From Billgrantia gudaonensis (lineage in GTDB: Bacteria; Pseudomonadota; Gammaproteobacteria; Pseudomonadales; Halomonadaceae): 64,000 bases of DNA. Every line of letters begins with the position of its first letter. Position 1 is the first letter of the stretch. The notes under the pieces were generated by a model that saw only the letters and a list, made by a program, of their open reading frames with translations, searched no databases and was not told where the DNA came from. The stretch spans positions 170,564-234,563 of the forward strand of contig NZ_FNES01000001.1 of the NCBI RefSeq assembly GCF_900100195.1. Reading direction: 5' to 3'. Shown here in pieces: positions 18,701 to 27,800 of the stretch. Both the position numbers and the translations under genes were made by a program.

Positions 18701-18819
18701 ATGGTGGGATACTCCTGCAGCGGCAAGCGCTGCAGGGCCAACAGGCCGAAGGCGACGATCAGTGCGGCCAGCACCGTGGCCAGTACGGGCCGCTGGACCG
18801 AAATGTCCGACAGACGCAT
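15706..18819 (-). CDS. RND-family efflux transporter, inner-membrane permease (HAE1 type)
   Basis: This 1037-residue proton-driven drug/solute exporter of the AcrB/MexB superfamily has two repeats of six membrane segments with large periplasmic loops. The proton-relay aspartates are visible in LAIGLIVDDAIVVLENIH around residues 393-410. The N-terminus MRLSDISVQRPVLATVLA is typical. Its start overlaps the stop of the adaptor gene. No outer-membrane channel gene is adjacent, so it probably recruits a shared TolC. Its stop nearly meets that of the convergent sensor gene. Confidence 0.95.
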   Translation of the reverse strand: MRLSDISVQRPVLATVLAALIVAFGLLALQRLPLQEYPTIDPPIVSVNTEYPGASASIVETRITQVLEDRIAGVSGIEAISSSSEDGDSRITIEFGLDRDIDSAANDIRDRVSDAMGNLPEEADPPEVEKADSSSDVVLWLALTGDGYSMAELTDYANRYLVDRFSVQNGVSRVIIGGGRDYAMRVWLDADALAARELTAGDVEDALRAENVELPGGSIESDSRQFIVRLPRGFSTPEDFRQLALAEGGDGYLVRLGDVAQVEIGAVEERTIFRGNGVPMVGLGMMKQSTANVLEISDGVLAEMERIRDTLPDGMDLRLNYDSSVFVSGAISQVVQTLFIAMGLVVVAIFVFLGNLRTTLIPAVTVPIALIGTFAALSVMGFTINLLTLLALVLAIGLIVDDAIVVLENIHRRMHDHGETPLVAAFRGTRQIAFAVIATTLVLIAVFVPLSFLQGDIGRLFSEFALTLAASVAISSLLALTLTPMMASKILRSGMTEGRLARAVQWALEHSRCVYRRLLERVLKLRWLVLALFLGIVGGMVWLNEQLPNEYTPSEDRGNFWVLVNGPPGATYDYMLDYMDEIETRLLSMVDDGDIEKVVVRAPRGWGNIETFNSGFVIVNLADWGSRRDAWAIMDDVRQQLADLPGVRAFPVMRQGFGASVEKPVQFVLGGGTYDELAEWRDTLIAHVREHNPRITGLESDYEENQPQLQVDIDYQRAAQLGVTVSEIGRTLETLLGGRTVTRYVDDGEEYDVILEGEPGARPSPASLESLRVRSERSGELIALASLVSISDFAGPSTLNRFNRLRAITIQADLADGYALGEALSYLEDTVAEILPAEAQTDVKGASRDYQEASGATVFLLGMGILVVFLVLAGQFESFVHPFVIMLTVPLAICGALLGLYLTGQTLNIYSQVGLVMLVGLAAKNGILIVEFVNQLRDQGYAFHDALVEAAVTRLRPIVMTAVTTMAGAVPLILSGGAGSETRLVIGTVILCGLAAATLFTLFVVPVAYDLLARRTSSPGEVARRLEHEMGDAPASH

Positions 18820-19931
18820 CAGCCGCCTACCTCTTCGTCGTTGATGGCATCGCGCTCGCGGTCTTGGCGAAGCAGCTCAGGCACGCTGGTGTCGTCGTCG
18901 AGGATGCCGAGCAGCCGGGCCGGCTGTCCGTCGCGGACTCGCTCAGTGCCATGAGCCACCACCAGGTCGTCTGCGCTCAGCCCGTCGAGAACTTCCACCT
19001 CGCCCTCGCGGCGAGCGCCGATGGCGATCTCGCGGCGGGCCACGCGGTACTGGTCGGCCTCGTCGAGAACCAGGACGTATTGGCGGCGCCCCTCCGGGAT
19101 CAGTGCCGATTCGGGAATCACCAGCGCTTCGCGGGGCTCGCGCAGCACCTCGACGTTCATGAGCATGCCGGGGCGCAGCCGTAGCGCCGGGTTGTCCAGC
19201 TCGGCCCGCACCGTGACGCTGCGGCTGGTCGGGTCGACCCGGGTGCCGATGCTGGCGATCTCGCCTTCGAAGATGGTGTCCGGATAGGCCGCGCTGGTGG
19301 CCGTCAGCGGCAGGCCGGGGGCGATCTGGCCCAGGGCGATCTCGGGCAGCGTGAAGTCGAGTTTCATGACGTCCAGCTTGTCCAGGGTCACCAGTTCCGT
19401 GCCAGGGGTGACCAGGGTACCCACGCTGACGTTGCGAAAGCCCACTACGCCGTCGAAGGGGGCATGAATGCGGTAGTCGGCGAGCTGGGCCTCGAGCGCC
19501 TGTATTTCCGCTTCGATCTGGCGCAATCGTGCCCGGGCGTCCTCCACATCGGCGCGTGGTGCAAGGTTGCGGTCCTGCAGTTGAGAAAGGCGATTCACGG
19601 CATTGCGCCTTTCGTCACGCTGCGCCTCGGCGGCACGCAGGTTGGCTTGGGCTTCGTCGTCGGCCAGTCGCACCAGCAGCCGATCGGCCACCACGGCCTG
19701 TCCATCCTGAAAATTCAGCTCGCGCACGGTTTCGGTCACCGTGGCGGAGAGGGTCACGCTTTCGTCGGCGCGTAGGGTGCCCAGCGACGACAGCGGGTCG
19801 GACCAGGGCATCAGTGAAGCCCGAGCGGCGATCACTGCGGTGGGCTGTTGAGCCAAGAGGGGAGCGGAACAGGCCAGCATGAGCAGGCCGAACGCGCAGC
19901 GTAGTAGCACAGAGTGAAGTACGGGTGGCAT
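18819..19931 (-). CDS. RND efflux membrane-fusion (adaptor) protein
   Basis: This 370-residue periplasmic adaptor links the RND pump to an outer-membrane channel. It has a signal peptide (about residues 1-27), a biotinyl-lipoyl-like half (LNFQDGQAVVADRLLVRL), an alpha-hairpin (about 92-150), and the second half YRIHAPFDGVVGFRNVSVGTLVTPG. A beta-barrel domain follows. The signal has no lipobox cysteine before the cleavage site, so it is probably not a lipoprotein. The gene overlaps the pump gene by one base, and the pair forms one operon. Confidence 0.93.
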   Translation of the reverse strand: MPPVLHSVLLRCAFGLLMLACSAPLLAQQPTAVIAARASLMPWSDPLSSLGTLRADESVTLSATVTETVRELNFQDGQAVVADRLLVRLADDEAQANLRAAEAQRDERRNAVNRLSQLQDRNLAPRADVEDARARLRQIEAEIQALEAQLADYRIHAPFDGVVGFRNVSVGTLVTPGTELVTLDKLDVMKLDFTLPEIALGQIAPGLPLTATSAAYPDTIFEGEIASIGTRVDPTSRSVTVRAELDNPALRLRPGMLMNVEVLREPREALVIPESALIPEGRRQYVLVLDEADQYRVARREIAIGARREGEVEVLDGLSADDLVVAHGTERVRDGQPARLLGILDDDTSVPELLRQDRERDAINDEEVGG

Positions 19932-20051
19932 GGGTGCGATGTCGTCGATGTGCGATGGTTGATGGCCGGTCCGTCGGGAATCTTCACAGCCTAACGGTTA
20001 TGCCGTGGAGAAGTGTGACAAGAATGCACAAGTTGTCCTGGCCATTTCAAC

Positions 20052-20066
20052 GTACAACTTTTGTAC
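20052..20066. promoter_or_regulatory. Inverted repeat GTACAA-CTT-TTGTAC
   Basis: These perfect 6-bp arms lie between the divergent efflux-adaptor and flavoprotein genes. A second small palindrome ACAAGTTGT lies at 20028-20036. Either could be an operator for efflux control; the binding protein is unknown. Confidence 0.45.
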
Positions 20067-20150
20067 ATGTATGGCCAGTTTCCTCTCGGCGCGCTTCCCC
20101 AACTGGGCTGTTACAATGCGCGCCTTTCAGACACAGCGGGGATTGGCTGC

Positions 20151-21326
20151 GTGACGTATGACGTGGTGATCATTGGTGCCGGAGCGGCAGGGCTGATGTG
20201 TGCGCTCACGGCCGGCCATGCCGGGCGGCGGGTACTGGTCGTGGATCATGCCAACAAGGCGGGCAAGAAGATTCTGATGTCCGGCGGCGGTCGGTGCAAT
20301 TTCACCAACCTCGCGTGCACGCCGGCCAACTTCTTCTCCGACAACCCGCACTTTTGCATCTCGGCGTTGAAGCGCTATCGGCCCGAGCACTTCGTCGAGC
20401 TGGTGGAGCGCCATGGAGTGGAGACCGTGGAGAAGGCGCCAGGTCAGCTCTTCTGCGCCCACTCCGCCAAGGAACTGCTGGGGGTGCTGCTCACCGAGTG
20501 CGACTGGGCCGGCGTCCAGGTGCGCTTGAAGACCTCTGTCGAGGCAGTCGCTCCCCTCGGCGACGGCATGCGCCTGGTCACTTCGCTGGGCCGGATCCAT
20601 GCCGGAGCCGTAGTGGTGGCCACCGGTGGCCTCTCCATCCCCACGCTGGGCGCCTCCGGCTTCGGCTACGACCTTGCCCGGCAGTTCGGCCTCCCGGTGA
20701 CCGAGACCCGCCCGGCGCTGGTACCGTTCACCCTCTCCCCGCCCTGGAAAGAGCGAGCCGCCTCGCTGGCCGGCGTCAGCTGCGAGGTGGCCGTCAGCTG
20801 TCGCGAGGGACACTATCGCGAACCGCTGCTGTTCACCCATCGTGGCCTGTCCGGTCCGGCAATGCTGCAGATATCCAGTCATTGGCGGGGCGGCGAAACC
20901 CTGTCCATCGACTTGCTGCCCGGCGAGGCGGTCTTCGATTCACTGTGCCGGGCGCGCCGTGAAACGCCCCGGCGTCGTCTCTCCTCCTGGCTGGGTGAGC
21001 GGCTTCCCAAGCGCCTGGCGCAGGCGCTGGTCGAATGGCACGACGACGACGGCGCCCTGGCCGATTACGGCAATGCCCGCCTGCAGAGCTGGGCTGCGGC
21101 GCTGAGCGATTGGCGCATCAAGCCGGCCGGTACCGAGGGCTGGCGCACCGCGGAAGTGACCCTGGGCGGGATCGATACCCGCGAGCTATCGTCGAAAACC
21201 TTTGCCGTCAATGGACTGCCACAGCTGCGCTTCATCGGCGAGGTGCTGGACGTCACCGGCGAACTGGGCGGCCACAACTTCCAGTGGGCATGGGCCAGTG
21301 GGGTGGCTTGCGGTAATGCCGTGTAG
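20151..21326 (+). CDS. HI0933/YhiN-family FAD-dependent oxidoreductase
   Basis: This flavoprotein of about 391 residues has an N-terminal FAD motif DVVIIGAGAAGLMCALTAG, the family block KKILMSGGGRCNFTN (about residues 40-54), and a C-terminal DVTGELGGHNFQWAWASG that closes the FAD site. I chose GTG 20151, giving MTYDVVIIG, because family members start a few residues before the glycine motif; an upstream ATG at 20061 adds 30 unrelated residues. The family is widespread but its physiological substrate is unclear. The next gene starts 64 bases on. Confidence 0.92.
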   Translation: MTYDVVIIGAGAAGLMCALTAGHAGRRVLVVDHANKAGKKILMSGGGRCNFTNLACTPANFFSDNPHFCISALKRYRPEHFVELVERHGVETVEKAPGQLFCAHSAKELLGVLLTECDWAGVQVRLKTSVEAVAPLGDGMRLVTSLGRIHAGAVVVATGGLSIPTLGASGFGYDLARQFGLPVTETRPALVPFTLSPPWKERAASLAGVSCEVAVSCREGHYREPLLFTHRGLSGPAMLQISSHWRGGETLSIDLLPGEAVFDSLCRARRETPRRRLSSWLGERLPKRLAQALVEWHDDDGALADYGNARLQSWAAALSDWRIKPAGTEGWRTAEVTLGGIDTRELSSKTFAVNGLPQLRFIGEVLDVTGELGGHNFQWAWASGVACGNAV

Positions 21327-21390
21327 CTGGGCCAGCTCCCTGGTCTATGCTCTTCATCAGGAAGAGTCACACTCGAGGGAGAACCAAGCC

Positions 21391-22044
21391 ATGACCATGA
21401 TCGCCGTTGATCGGGCGTCGAGTGCCGAGGCGGCATCCCTTGCCGAGAGGATCGTCGACGAGGCAGTGCACCAGGCCACAACCCAGGGTTGGCAGGCAGT
21501 GCGCCTGACCGAGGTCGCCCAGGCGCTCGAGTTGCCGATGTCGGTGGTGCTAGAAACCTTCCACGACCTGGATGCCGTGGCGAATGCCTGGTTTCAGCGT
21601 GGCTGGCGGGCGATGCTCGCCGAGAAACCGGATACCTTCGCCGACTGGCCCGAACGCGTGCGCATCGAGCACTGCCTGATGGCGTGGTTCGATACCTTCG
21701 CCGCACATCGTCGCGTCACGTTGGAAATGCTGCGCACCAAGGCTCACCTACCACACCTCCACACCTGGTTACCTCTGCCATTCGACCTGTCGCGCACCGT
21801 GCAGTGGCTGCGCGAAGCGGCACGGCTCGAGGCACGCTACGGTACCCGGCGTGCTCAGACCGAAGAAGTGGCGCTGACCGGCCTGTTTCTAGCCACCCTC
21901 GGCGTGTGGGCCAACGACGATAGCGAAGGCCAGCGCCGCACGCGGCGGTTCGTGGCGAAGCGGCTGGCCCACGGCGAGCGTTGCATGAAGTGGGTGCCGA
22001 TGCCTTTCCACAAGGCGCGAACGCCGACCTCAGCGATGCTGTAG
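21391..22044 (+). CDS. TetR-like transcriptional regulator
   Basis: This 217-residue protein has an N-terminal helix-turn-helix of TetR type (about residues 20-65: IVDEAVHQATTQGWQAVRLTEVAQALELPMSVVLETFHD in outline) and a variable helical C-terminal domain. GAGGGAGAA lies 10-17 bases upstream of ATG 21391. The recognition helix LELPMSVVLETF is less canonical than in typical TetR proteins. It resembles the COQ9/TetR-type proteins of gammaproteobacteria. Target genes are not evident from the context. Confidence 0.75.
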   Translation: MTMIAVDRASSAEAASLAERIVDEAVHQATTQGWQAVRLTEVAQALELPMSVVLETFHDLDAVANAWFQRGWRAMLAEKPDTFADWPERVRIEHCLMAWFDTFAAHRRVTLEMLRTKAHLPHLHTWLPLPFDLSRTVQWLREAARLEARYGTRRAQTEEVALTGLFLATLGVWANDDSEGQRRTRRFVAKRLAHGERCMKWVPMPFHKARTPTSAML

Positions 22045-22072
22045 ACCGAGCGCCGTCGTGTGTAAGCCCCAC

Positions 22073-22528
22073 TCAGAGGTAGCGGCCGGCGCTGGCGATC
22101 ACCACGGTCGCCAGTCCCAATATCAGGTTGGTGCCGATCAGCCGACGGATGCGGCTCAGATGGTTGCCGCCCTCCGGCCAGGCTTCGACTTGTACCGTGG
22201 CAAGCAGGCGTGGGTAGGGGACGAACCAGATGTAAGCGAAGATCGTCGTCATCGCCAGGCCGAAGCCCAGCATCGAGTGGATGTGCCAGCCTGCCCTCGC
22301 CATGCCGCCGAATACGGCGAACAGCATCCACAGTCCAGTGCCGAACAGCACGGCCACCGCCGCCCATACCCAGGGGAAGAAGCGCTGGAAAACGCGTGAC
22401 CACAGTGCCAGACGCTCGGGCGGGGCGAGCAGCCCGGCCGCGACCGGTCGCAGAACCATCCAGGCCAGGAACATGCCGCCTACCCAGATGACGGCGGCGA
22501 TCAGGTGCAGCGCGATGGCAAGCGGCAT
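22073..22528 (-). CDS. CopD-like integral membrane protein
   Basis: This 151-residue protein has four hydrophobic segments. The N-terminal helix carries a conserved histidine, LHLIAAVIWVGGMFLAW (about residues 7-23), and HSMLGFGLAM near residue 84 supplies a second membrane histidine. These features fit the CopD superfamily, small proteins linked to copper or heme handling. It lies 18 bases after the YqjK-like gene and may be the last gene of that operon. A second, distinct CopD-like protein is encoded at 40171-40608. Confidence 0.8.
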   Translation of the reverse strand: MPLAIALHLIAAVIWVGGMFLAWMVLRPVAAGLLAPPERLALWSRVFQRFFPWVWAAVAVLFGTGLWMLFAVFGGMARAGWHIHSMLGFGLAMTTIFAYIWFVPYPRLLATVQVEAWPEGGNHLSRIRRLIGTNLILGLATVVIASAGRYL

Positions 22529-22546
22529 GGGCGGCCTCCTGGATGA

Positions 22547-22870
22547 TCAGCGAACGAGTCGAAGCAGGCGTCGTGCGCGGTTGACCAGCAGCGCGCCCGC
22601 CAGCCCGCGGCGTGCCAGCCGGATCAGTGAGTGCGGATGCCGGGCTCCCTGGTACAGCGCCACGCCACCCGCCGCGATGAAGGCCGTCTTGAAGCGCATC
22701 AGGTGATGCCAGCCTTCGTCCAGAGGGCGGCTCGCCTCGCGCCAGCGGTGGGCTTCCACCAGGATGTCGATGCGCTGCCGTTCGATGGTGTCGATGAGCT
22801 GGGCCTTGCGGTCGGCACGGCTCACGGCCGGGTGCCGGGAAGACGGCTCAGCGGGAAGGCGTGTCGTCAC
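22547..22870 (-). CDS. YqjK-like protein
   Basis: This basic protein of about 107 residues follows yqjD and yqjE homologues, as in enterobacteria. The C-terminal half RFKTAFIAAGGVALYQGARHPHSLIRLARRG shows the single hydrophobic stretch and arginine-rich tail of the YqjK family. I chose GTG 22870, which has GGAG about 8 bases upstream. Another GTG at 22891 is possible. It overlaps the yqjE-like gene by 23 bases. The molecular function of the family is unknown. Confidence 0.75.
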   Translation of the reverse strand: MTTRLPAEPSSRHPAVSRADRKAQLIDTIERQRIDILVEAHRWREASRPLDEGWHHLMRFKTAFIAAGGVALYQGARHPHSLIRLARRGLAGALLVNRARRLLRLVR

Positions 22871-23252
22871 GGCGTCTCTCCGCCAGCTCACGGTCGGTGG
22901 CGAGCTGGGCCAAGGTGCTTTTGAGCAACGTGTGACGGCGGGCCTGGTAGCGCGCCAGCAGGGCCAGCAGCAGGCTGCCGCCCAGCAGTACGCCGGCGCT
23001 GATGGCCATCGCCGCCAGACGGTGGCTGTCCCAGAAGATCACCGCCACCAGCAGGGCGAGCACGGCCAAGCCCAGTAGCAGCATGACCAGACTCGCCCCG
23101 ATGAGCAGAAGTAGGGTGACCAGCCGCGCGCGTTCTTCCTCGAGCTCGAGAACGGCGAGACGCAGACGCGTTTCGCCGGCGGCGATGAGGCTGGCTAGCA
23201 GCCGTTTGGCGGCCTCGAACAGTCGTTGTGCCGGTCCCTGGCCGGATGCCAT
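22848..23252 (-). CDS. YqjE-like membrane protein (phage holin superfamily 6)
   Basis: This 134-residue inner-membrane protein has two central hydrophobic segments (about residues 48-75 and 80-105) and charged ends. It belongs to the YqjE family and is encoded between yqjD-like and yqjK-like genes. The start overlaps the preceding stop by one base (TGATG), so translation is coupled. It has no known enzymatic role. Confidence 0.85.
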   Translation of the reverse strand: MASGQGPAQRLFEAAKRLLASLIAAGETRLRLAVLELEEERARLVTLLLLIGASLVMLLLGLAVLALLVAVIFWDSHRLAAMAISAGVLLGGSLLLALLARYQARRHTLLKSTLAQLATDRELAERRRDDTPSR

Positions 23253-23584
23253 CAGCGCCGCCCGATCAGCATGCCGATGACCATGCCCACGGCAGCGCCG
23301 ATGCCGATGCTGGTCCAGGGGTTTTCGTGAACGTAACGGTCGCAGGCGTCGGCCTGGTGGGTGACGGTGTCGCGGGCCTCGCCGTAAAGGCGTTCGCCGC
23401 GGGCCTCGAGTCGCTCTCGGGTATCCTTGAGGCGCTGTTCGGCACGCTCACGCAGCTCCTTGATGTTGCTGCGGGAGTCGTCGGCGGTGGCGCTGACCAA
23501 CTCCTCGACGGTACGCGACAGATGGTGCAGGTCGTCCTTCAGCTGCTGGGTGGTCGCGTCGGTGTTGGGGGTACGTGATGCCAT
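23252..23584 (-). CDS. ElaB/YqjD-family (DUF883) membrane-anchored protein
   Basis: This 110-residue protein has a long charged coiled-coil-like helix (about residues 15-80) and a C-terminal anchor GIGAAVGMVIGMLIGRR. This is the ElaB/YqjD/YgaM pattern, in which E. coli members sit in the inner membrane and bind ribosomes in stationary phase. The element NPWTSIGIGAAVG just before the anchor is diagnostic. It is the first gene of a yqjD-yqjE-yqjK run. Confidence 0.9.
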   Translation of the reverse strand: MASRTPNTDATTQQLKDDLHHLSRTVEELVSATADDSRSNIKELRERAEQRLKDTRERLEARGERLYGEARDTVTHQADACDRYVHENPWTSIGIGAAVGMVIGMLIGRR

Positions 23585-23651
23585 GGCAGTCTTCCTGTGA
23601 CGATGAATGACGTTCTCAGCATAGCAGCCGCCATAACGAGTTCAATCGCAC

Positions 23652-24674
23652 TCACTGCACCGAGCTGCTGCCCGAGAACAGTGGGTTGAGGCTGAAACCG
23701 AGGCTCAGGCGCTGGTTGCGGTGATCGTAGTCGATGAGGCTTTCGCCATAACCGTGATAGTACTGCACGTGACCGCGGATGTTACCGAACAGTGGCCACG
23801 AGTAGTCGGCTTGCGCACCCATGTTGCCGGCCCCGGGATTGCCGCGCACCATCAAGCTGGCTTCGGCGTCGTCCTCGAAGCGCCGTGCCAGAGTGATGTC
23901 GCCATACCCCATGTAGCGGTGGATGTCGGGGTTGTCGTCATCTTCCGCCGATTCGGGCACCCGCCAGTGGGGAGCGACGCTGATCGCCCAGTCACCGCGC
24001 AGGAACACGCTCTCCAGGTAGAGGCGGTTCCAGCTGCGCGAGAGATCTCCGGACTGGCCGTTCGACTGGTGGTTGAAGCCGATGCGGTTGTTGGCATTGG
24101 TCCAGCCCAGGACGTCCCAGTCATTGTCGAAGGAGAAAAACAGCTCCGGTTCGTAGTTGGTCTCGCGGAACGGCGACGAGGACTCCGCGTTGTAGGCCTG
24201 CCACCAACTGCGCTGGGTGTAGGCGAAAAACAAATCGCCCCGGTCGCCGAACAGGTCCTCGAGGATGTTCACCTTGACGCTGAACTGGTATTTCACCTCG
24301 ATGTCGTCGGGGCCGTTGCCGTTGGCCACGGTGCTGAAGTTGTCGGTTTCCGGGTTGCTGTTGTAGCTGATGGGCAGCAGGTAGTTGCGGCGGTGGGTCG
24401 TGATGGCCAGAGGGTTGCGCGTCGATTCCTCTTCGAGCTGGCGGCGCTGGGCGGCTTCTGCGCGGGCTTCCTGCTCTTCCAGGTCGACGGGAACCACGGT
24501 CTCTTCGGGCAGGGATTCGAGCTGGCGGTTCAGCTCGGCCAGCTCGGCATTGAGTGCCTCGATGCGGGCCTCGATCTCGGCCCGCTCGGTCCCTGCGGAC
24601 GTTTCAGCAGCTTGCACGGTACCCGTCGCGACGAGCATCGCGACGGCCAGCGTGGAAGGGCGGGCGAAGGTCAT
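23652..24674 (-). CDS. pldA: Outer-membrane phospholipase A
   Basis: This 340-residue outer-membrane beta-barrel enzyme hydrolyses acyl chains of phospholipids that reach the outer leaflet. A signal peptide (residues 1-22) is followed by an unusual acidic coiled-coil-like spacer (about 26-86). The barrel follows with the catalytic block GFNHQSNGQSG. His202, Ser204 and Asn216 have the same spacing as His142, Ser144 and Asn156 of E. coli PldA. The spacer makes it longer than the enterobacterial enzyme. It is transcribed divergently from the large channel gene. Confidence 0.95.
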   Translation of the reverse strand: MTFARPSTLAVAMLVATGTVQAAETSAGTERAEIEARIEALNAELAELNRQLESLPEETVVPVDLEEQEARAEAAQRRQLEEESTRNPLAITTHRRNYLLPISYNSNPETDNFSTVANGNGPDDIEVKYQFSVKVNILEDLFGDRGDLFFAYTQRSWWQAYNAESSSPFRETNYEPELFFSFDNDWDVLGWTNANNRIGFNHQSNGQSGDLSRSWNRLYLESVFLRGDWAISVAPHWRVPESAEDDDNPDIHRYMGYGDITLARRFEDDAEASLMVRGNPGAGNMGAQADYSWPLFGNIRGHVQYYHGYGESLIDYDHRNQRLSLGFSLNPLFSGSSSVQ

Positions 24675-24817
24675 GGCATACGCCTCCGAGCGTCAAAAGG
24701 ACGTTCTAACACGCCGGTGAGCCAAGTCAACCGTGCGCAGTTGGCGACAGGTGATTGCCTCGTCGGCTCAACGGGCCGAGAATCGTGGCGCAGTGATCCC
24801 CTTTCGAGGTTGCCGAC

Positions 24818-27800
24818 TTGAACGTCCGTCTCGCCTTACGTCATTCGCTGTCGTTACGCCTTCTCGGCGTGTCGCTCGTCGCTCTTGCGTGGCTCGTGCC
24901 TGCCGTTGGTGTCCTGGCGCAGGAACTGCCCACGCGCGACTCCCTGACATCGCGTCTCGAGGCACTCGAGCCGGAAGAGGGCGAAACGCCGAGCGAATCG
25001 ACCCAGGCCGATATCGATACCCTCCAGGCGGCAGTGGATGCCCTGGATCGTCTAGAGGCGGTGCGCGAGCAGCGCGAGCAGCTCGAGACGCGAGTCCGTG
25101 AGGCGCCCGACGAACTGCAGCGCCTGCAGCAGGAGCTGCAGAGCATGGAGCGCAGTTCGCAGGACGAGGCGATCGAGGAGCTCGAGGAACTCTCCCTGGA
25201 GGCGCTGCAGGCCCGCCGTGAGGAGGTGAGTGCCGAGCTGTCGCGCCTCCAGGACAGGCTGGCGGATGTTTCCTCTCGGCTGCTCAACGCACAGACGTTG
25301 CCGGAGCGTGCTCAGCAGGCGATCAGCGAGGCCATGCAGCGCCAGGATGAGGTACGTCGCCAGTTGGCGGAACTGAGCGAGAGCCAGGTCGCCGAGGACG
25401 ATCCGCGGCGCGTGCGGCTGCGCATCGAACGCGAACTCGCCGAGCAGACGCTGCAGCTGCATCAGCGGGAACTGGCGACCAATACTCGGGTTCGCGAGCT
25501 GGACCAGGAGCACCGCAACCTGCTGGAACGCCGGGTGGCCAGCCAGGAGGCGCGGCTGACCCTGCTGCAGGGAGTCATCGACCGGCGACAGCGCGAGCAG
25601 TCGGAGCAGGCCATTGCCGAGGCGGTGCGCGACGAGGAGGGTGTGGTCGGCCACCCGGTGGTGACCCGAGCTCAGGAAATCAACCGCGACATGAGCCTCG
25701 ACCTGCTGCAGGCCACCGAACGGGGCAACCGAATGGTACGCGAGGGCCTCGAAGTCCGTCGCCAGCTCGAGCGGGTGCGCCAGCTGCAGCGCAGTCTCAA
25801 CGAGCAGATCGATGCCATTCGCGGCAGCATTCTGCTGTCACGAATTCTACGCGAGCAACGCCAGTCGCTGCCGCGGGTGGAGGTACGCGGCGAGTTGCAG
25901 GATGAGATCGCCGACCTGCGCCTCAAGCAGTTCGAACTCGGTCGCCAGCGCGATCGGCTGCGCGAGAGCGAACAGCTGGCTCGTCAGCGGTTGGAAGAAG
26001 CCGATGCACAATCTTCGCCGGTACTGGTCGAATCGCTGCTGACTCTCTACCAGGGCCGCCGCGAGCTGGTGGATCAACTCGAGCAGGCGTATGGCGAAAT
26101 GCTCAGCGCCGCCATCGACCTGCAGCTCAACCAGCAGCAGTTGCTGGACACGAGTCGTGAGCTGCGTACCACCATCGACGAGCAGCTGTTCTGGATCGCC
26201 AATGCGAGGCCCCTGGATCTCGCCTGGCTGCGCAGCCTGCCTGACAAGCTCCTGCTGGAGTGGCGCGAGGGCGAGTGGCGTGGCGTGCTTCCCGCCCACT
26301 GGCGAGTGCCCGATGCCGGTGGCCTGGCGGGATTGCCTGCCCTGCTGTTGGCGGTGCTTCTGGCGTTCAGTCGGGGCCGCATCCAGCGTCGGCTGGCCCG
26401 GCTGCATCAGGAGGTCGGCCACCTCAAGCGCGACTCCCAGGGGCATACGCCTCAGGCGATCGTCCTCAATGCGCTACTCGCACTGCCCGGTCCGCTCTGC
26501 CTGCTGGCGGCAGGGGCTGGACTGCTGTTGGGCGGCCAGGGGCTGGCAACCGGAATCGGCGAAGCGCTGTTGCACCTTGCCTTGGCCTGGGCGGTGATCG
26601 CCTGGGCGCGTCGTCTGCTGGTGGCCGACGGTGTGGCGACACGGCACTTCTACTGGCCGGCCGGCTATGCGGCCGCCCTGCGTCGGTGGCTACTGTGGCT
26701 GGCAATGGCGCTGGTGCCGGTGCTGCTCATCGCGCCGTTGTCGCGTGGGGCCGAGATCGAACTCTCCCAACGCCCCGTGGCGCTTGGGCTGCTGTTCACT
26801 GGCCTCGTTGCACTGAGCGTGGTGCTGGCCAAGCTGATCCTCGCCCATACGCCCTTCTTCGGCGTCAAGCTGTTCCGTTTGGTGCTCGGGCTTGCCATGG
26901 CGGCAGTGCCTCTGGTGCTGGCTGGACTGATCGCCTATGGCTACGAGTACACCGCCCTCAGCCTGGTAGGGCGCTTCGTCATCACGCTCTATCTGCTGGC
27001 ACTGTGGATTCTGGTGGAGGCATCGGTGGTGCGCGGGCTGGCCGTGGCGGCGCGGCGCCTGGCCTACCGCCGTGCGCTGGCGAGGCGGCGTGCCCAGGTA
27101 CAGGAAGGTGCCGAGGGTGGCCCGGAGGTGGTCGAAGAGCCACCACTGGACATGGAACAGGTCAACCAGCAGTCGCTGCGACTCTCCAAGCTGATCCTGA
27201 TGATCGGCTTCTTCGTCGTGCTCTATCTGGTGTGGTCCGACCTCTTTGCGGTGCTCGGCTACCTGGAGCAGGTCACCCTGCTGGAACCCGCCGAGGGCGA
27301 GGGCGCCGAGGTGGTCGACAGCATGCTTTCCGTGGCCGACCTCTTCACGGCGCTGATGGTCGTGCTGCTCACGCTGATGATGGCGCGTAACCTGCCGGGC
27401 CTGCTGGAAGTGAGCGTGCTCTCGCGTCTCGAGCTCAAGCAGGGCAGTGCCTACGCCATTAGCTCGTTGCTCTCCTACACCATCATCGGTACTGGCGTGG
27501 TCACGGCGCTGGCCACCCTGGGCGTGGCCTGGAGCCAGCTGCAGTGGCTGGTGGCGGCGCTCGGCGTGGGCCTGGGCTTCGGCCTGCAGGAGATCTTCGC
27601 CAACTTCGTTTCGGGGCTGATCATCCTCTTCGAGCGCCCGGTGCGCATCGGCGACACCATCACGCTCGGCAACCTCACCGGTACGGTGAGCAAGATCCGC
27701 ATCCGCGCCACCACGGTGACCGACTTCGATCGCAAGGAGATCATCATCCCCAACAAGACCTTCGTCACCGACCAACTGATCAACTGGTCGCTGTCGGACA

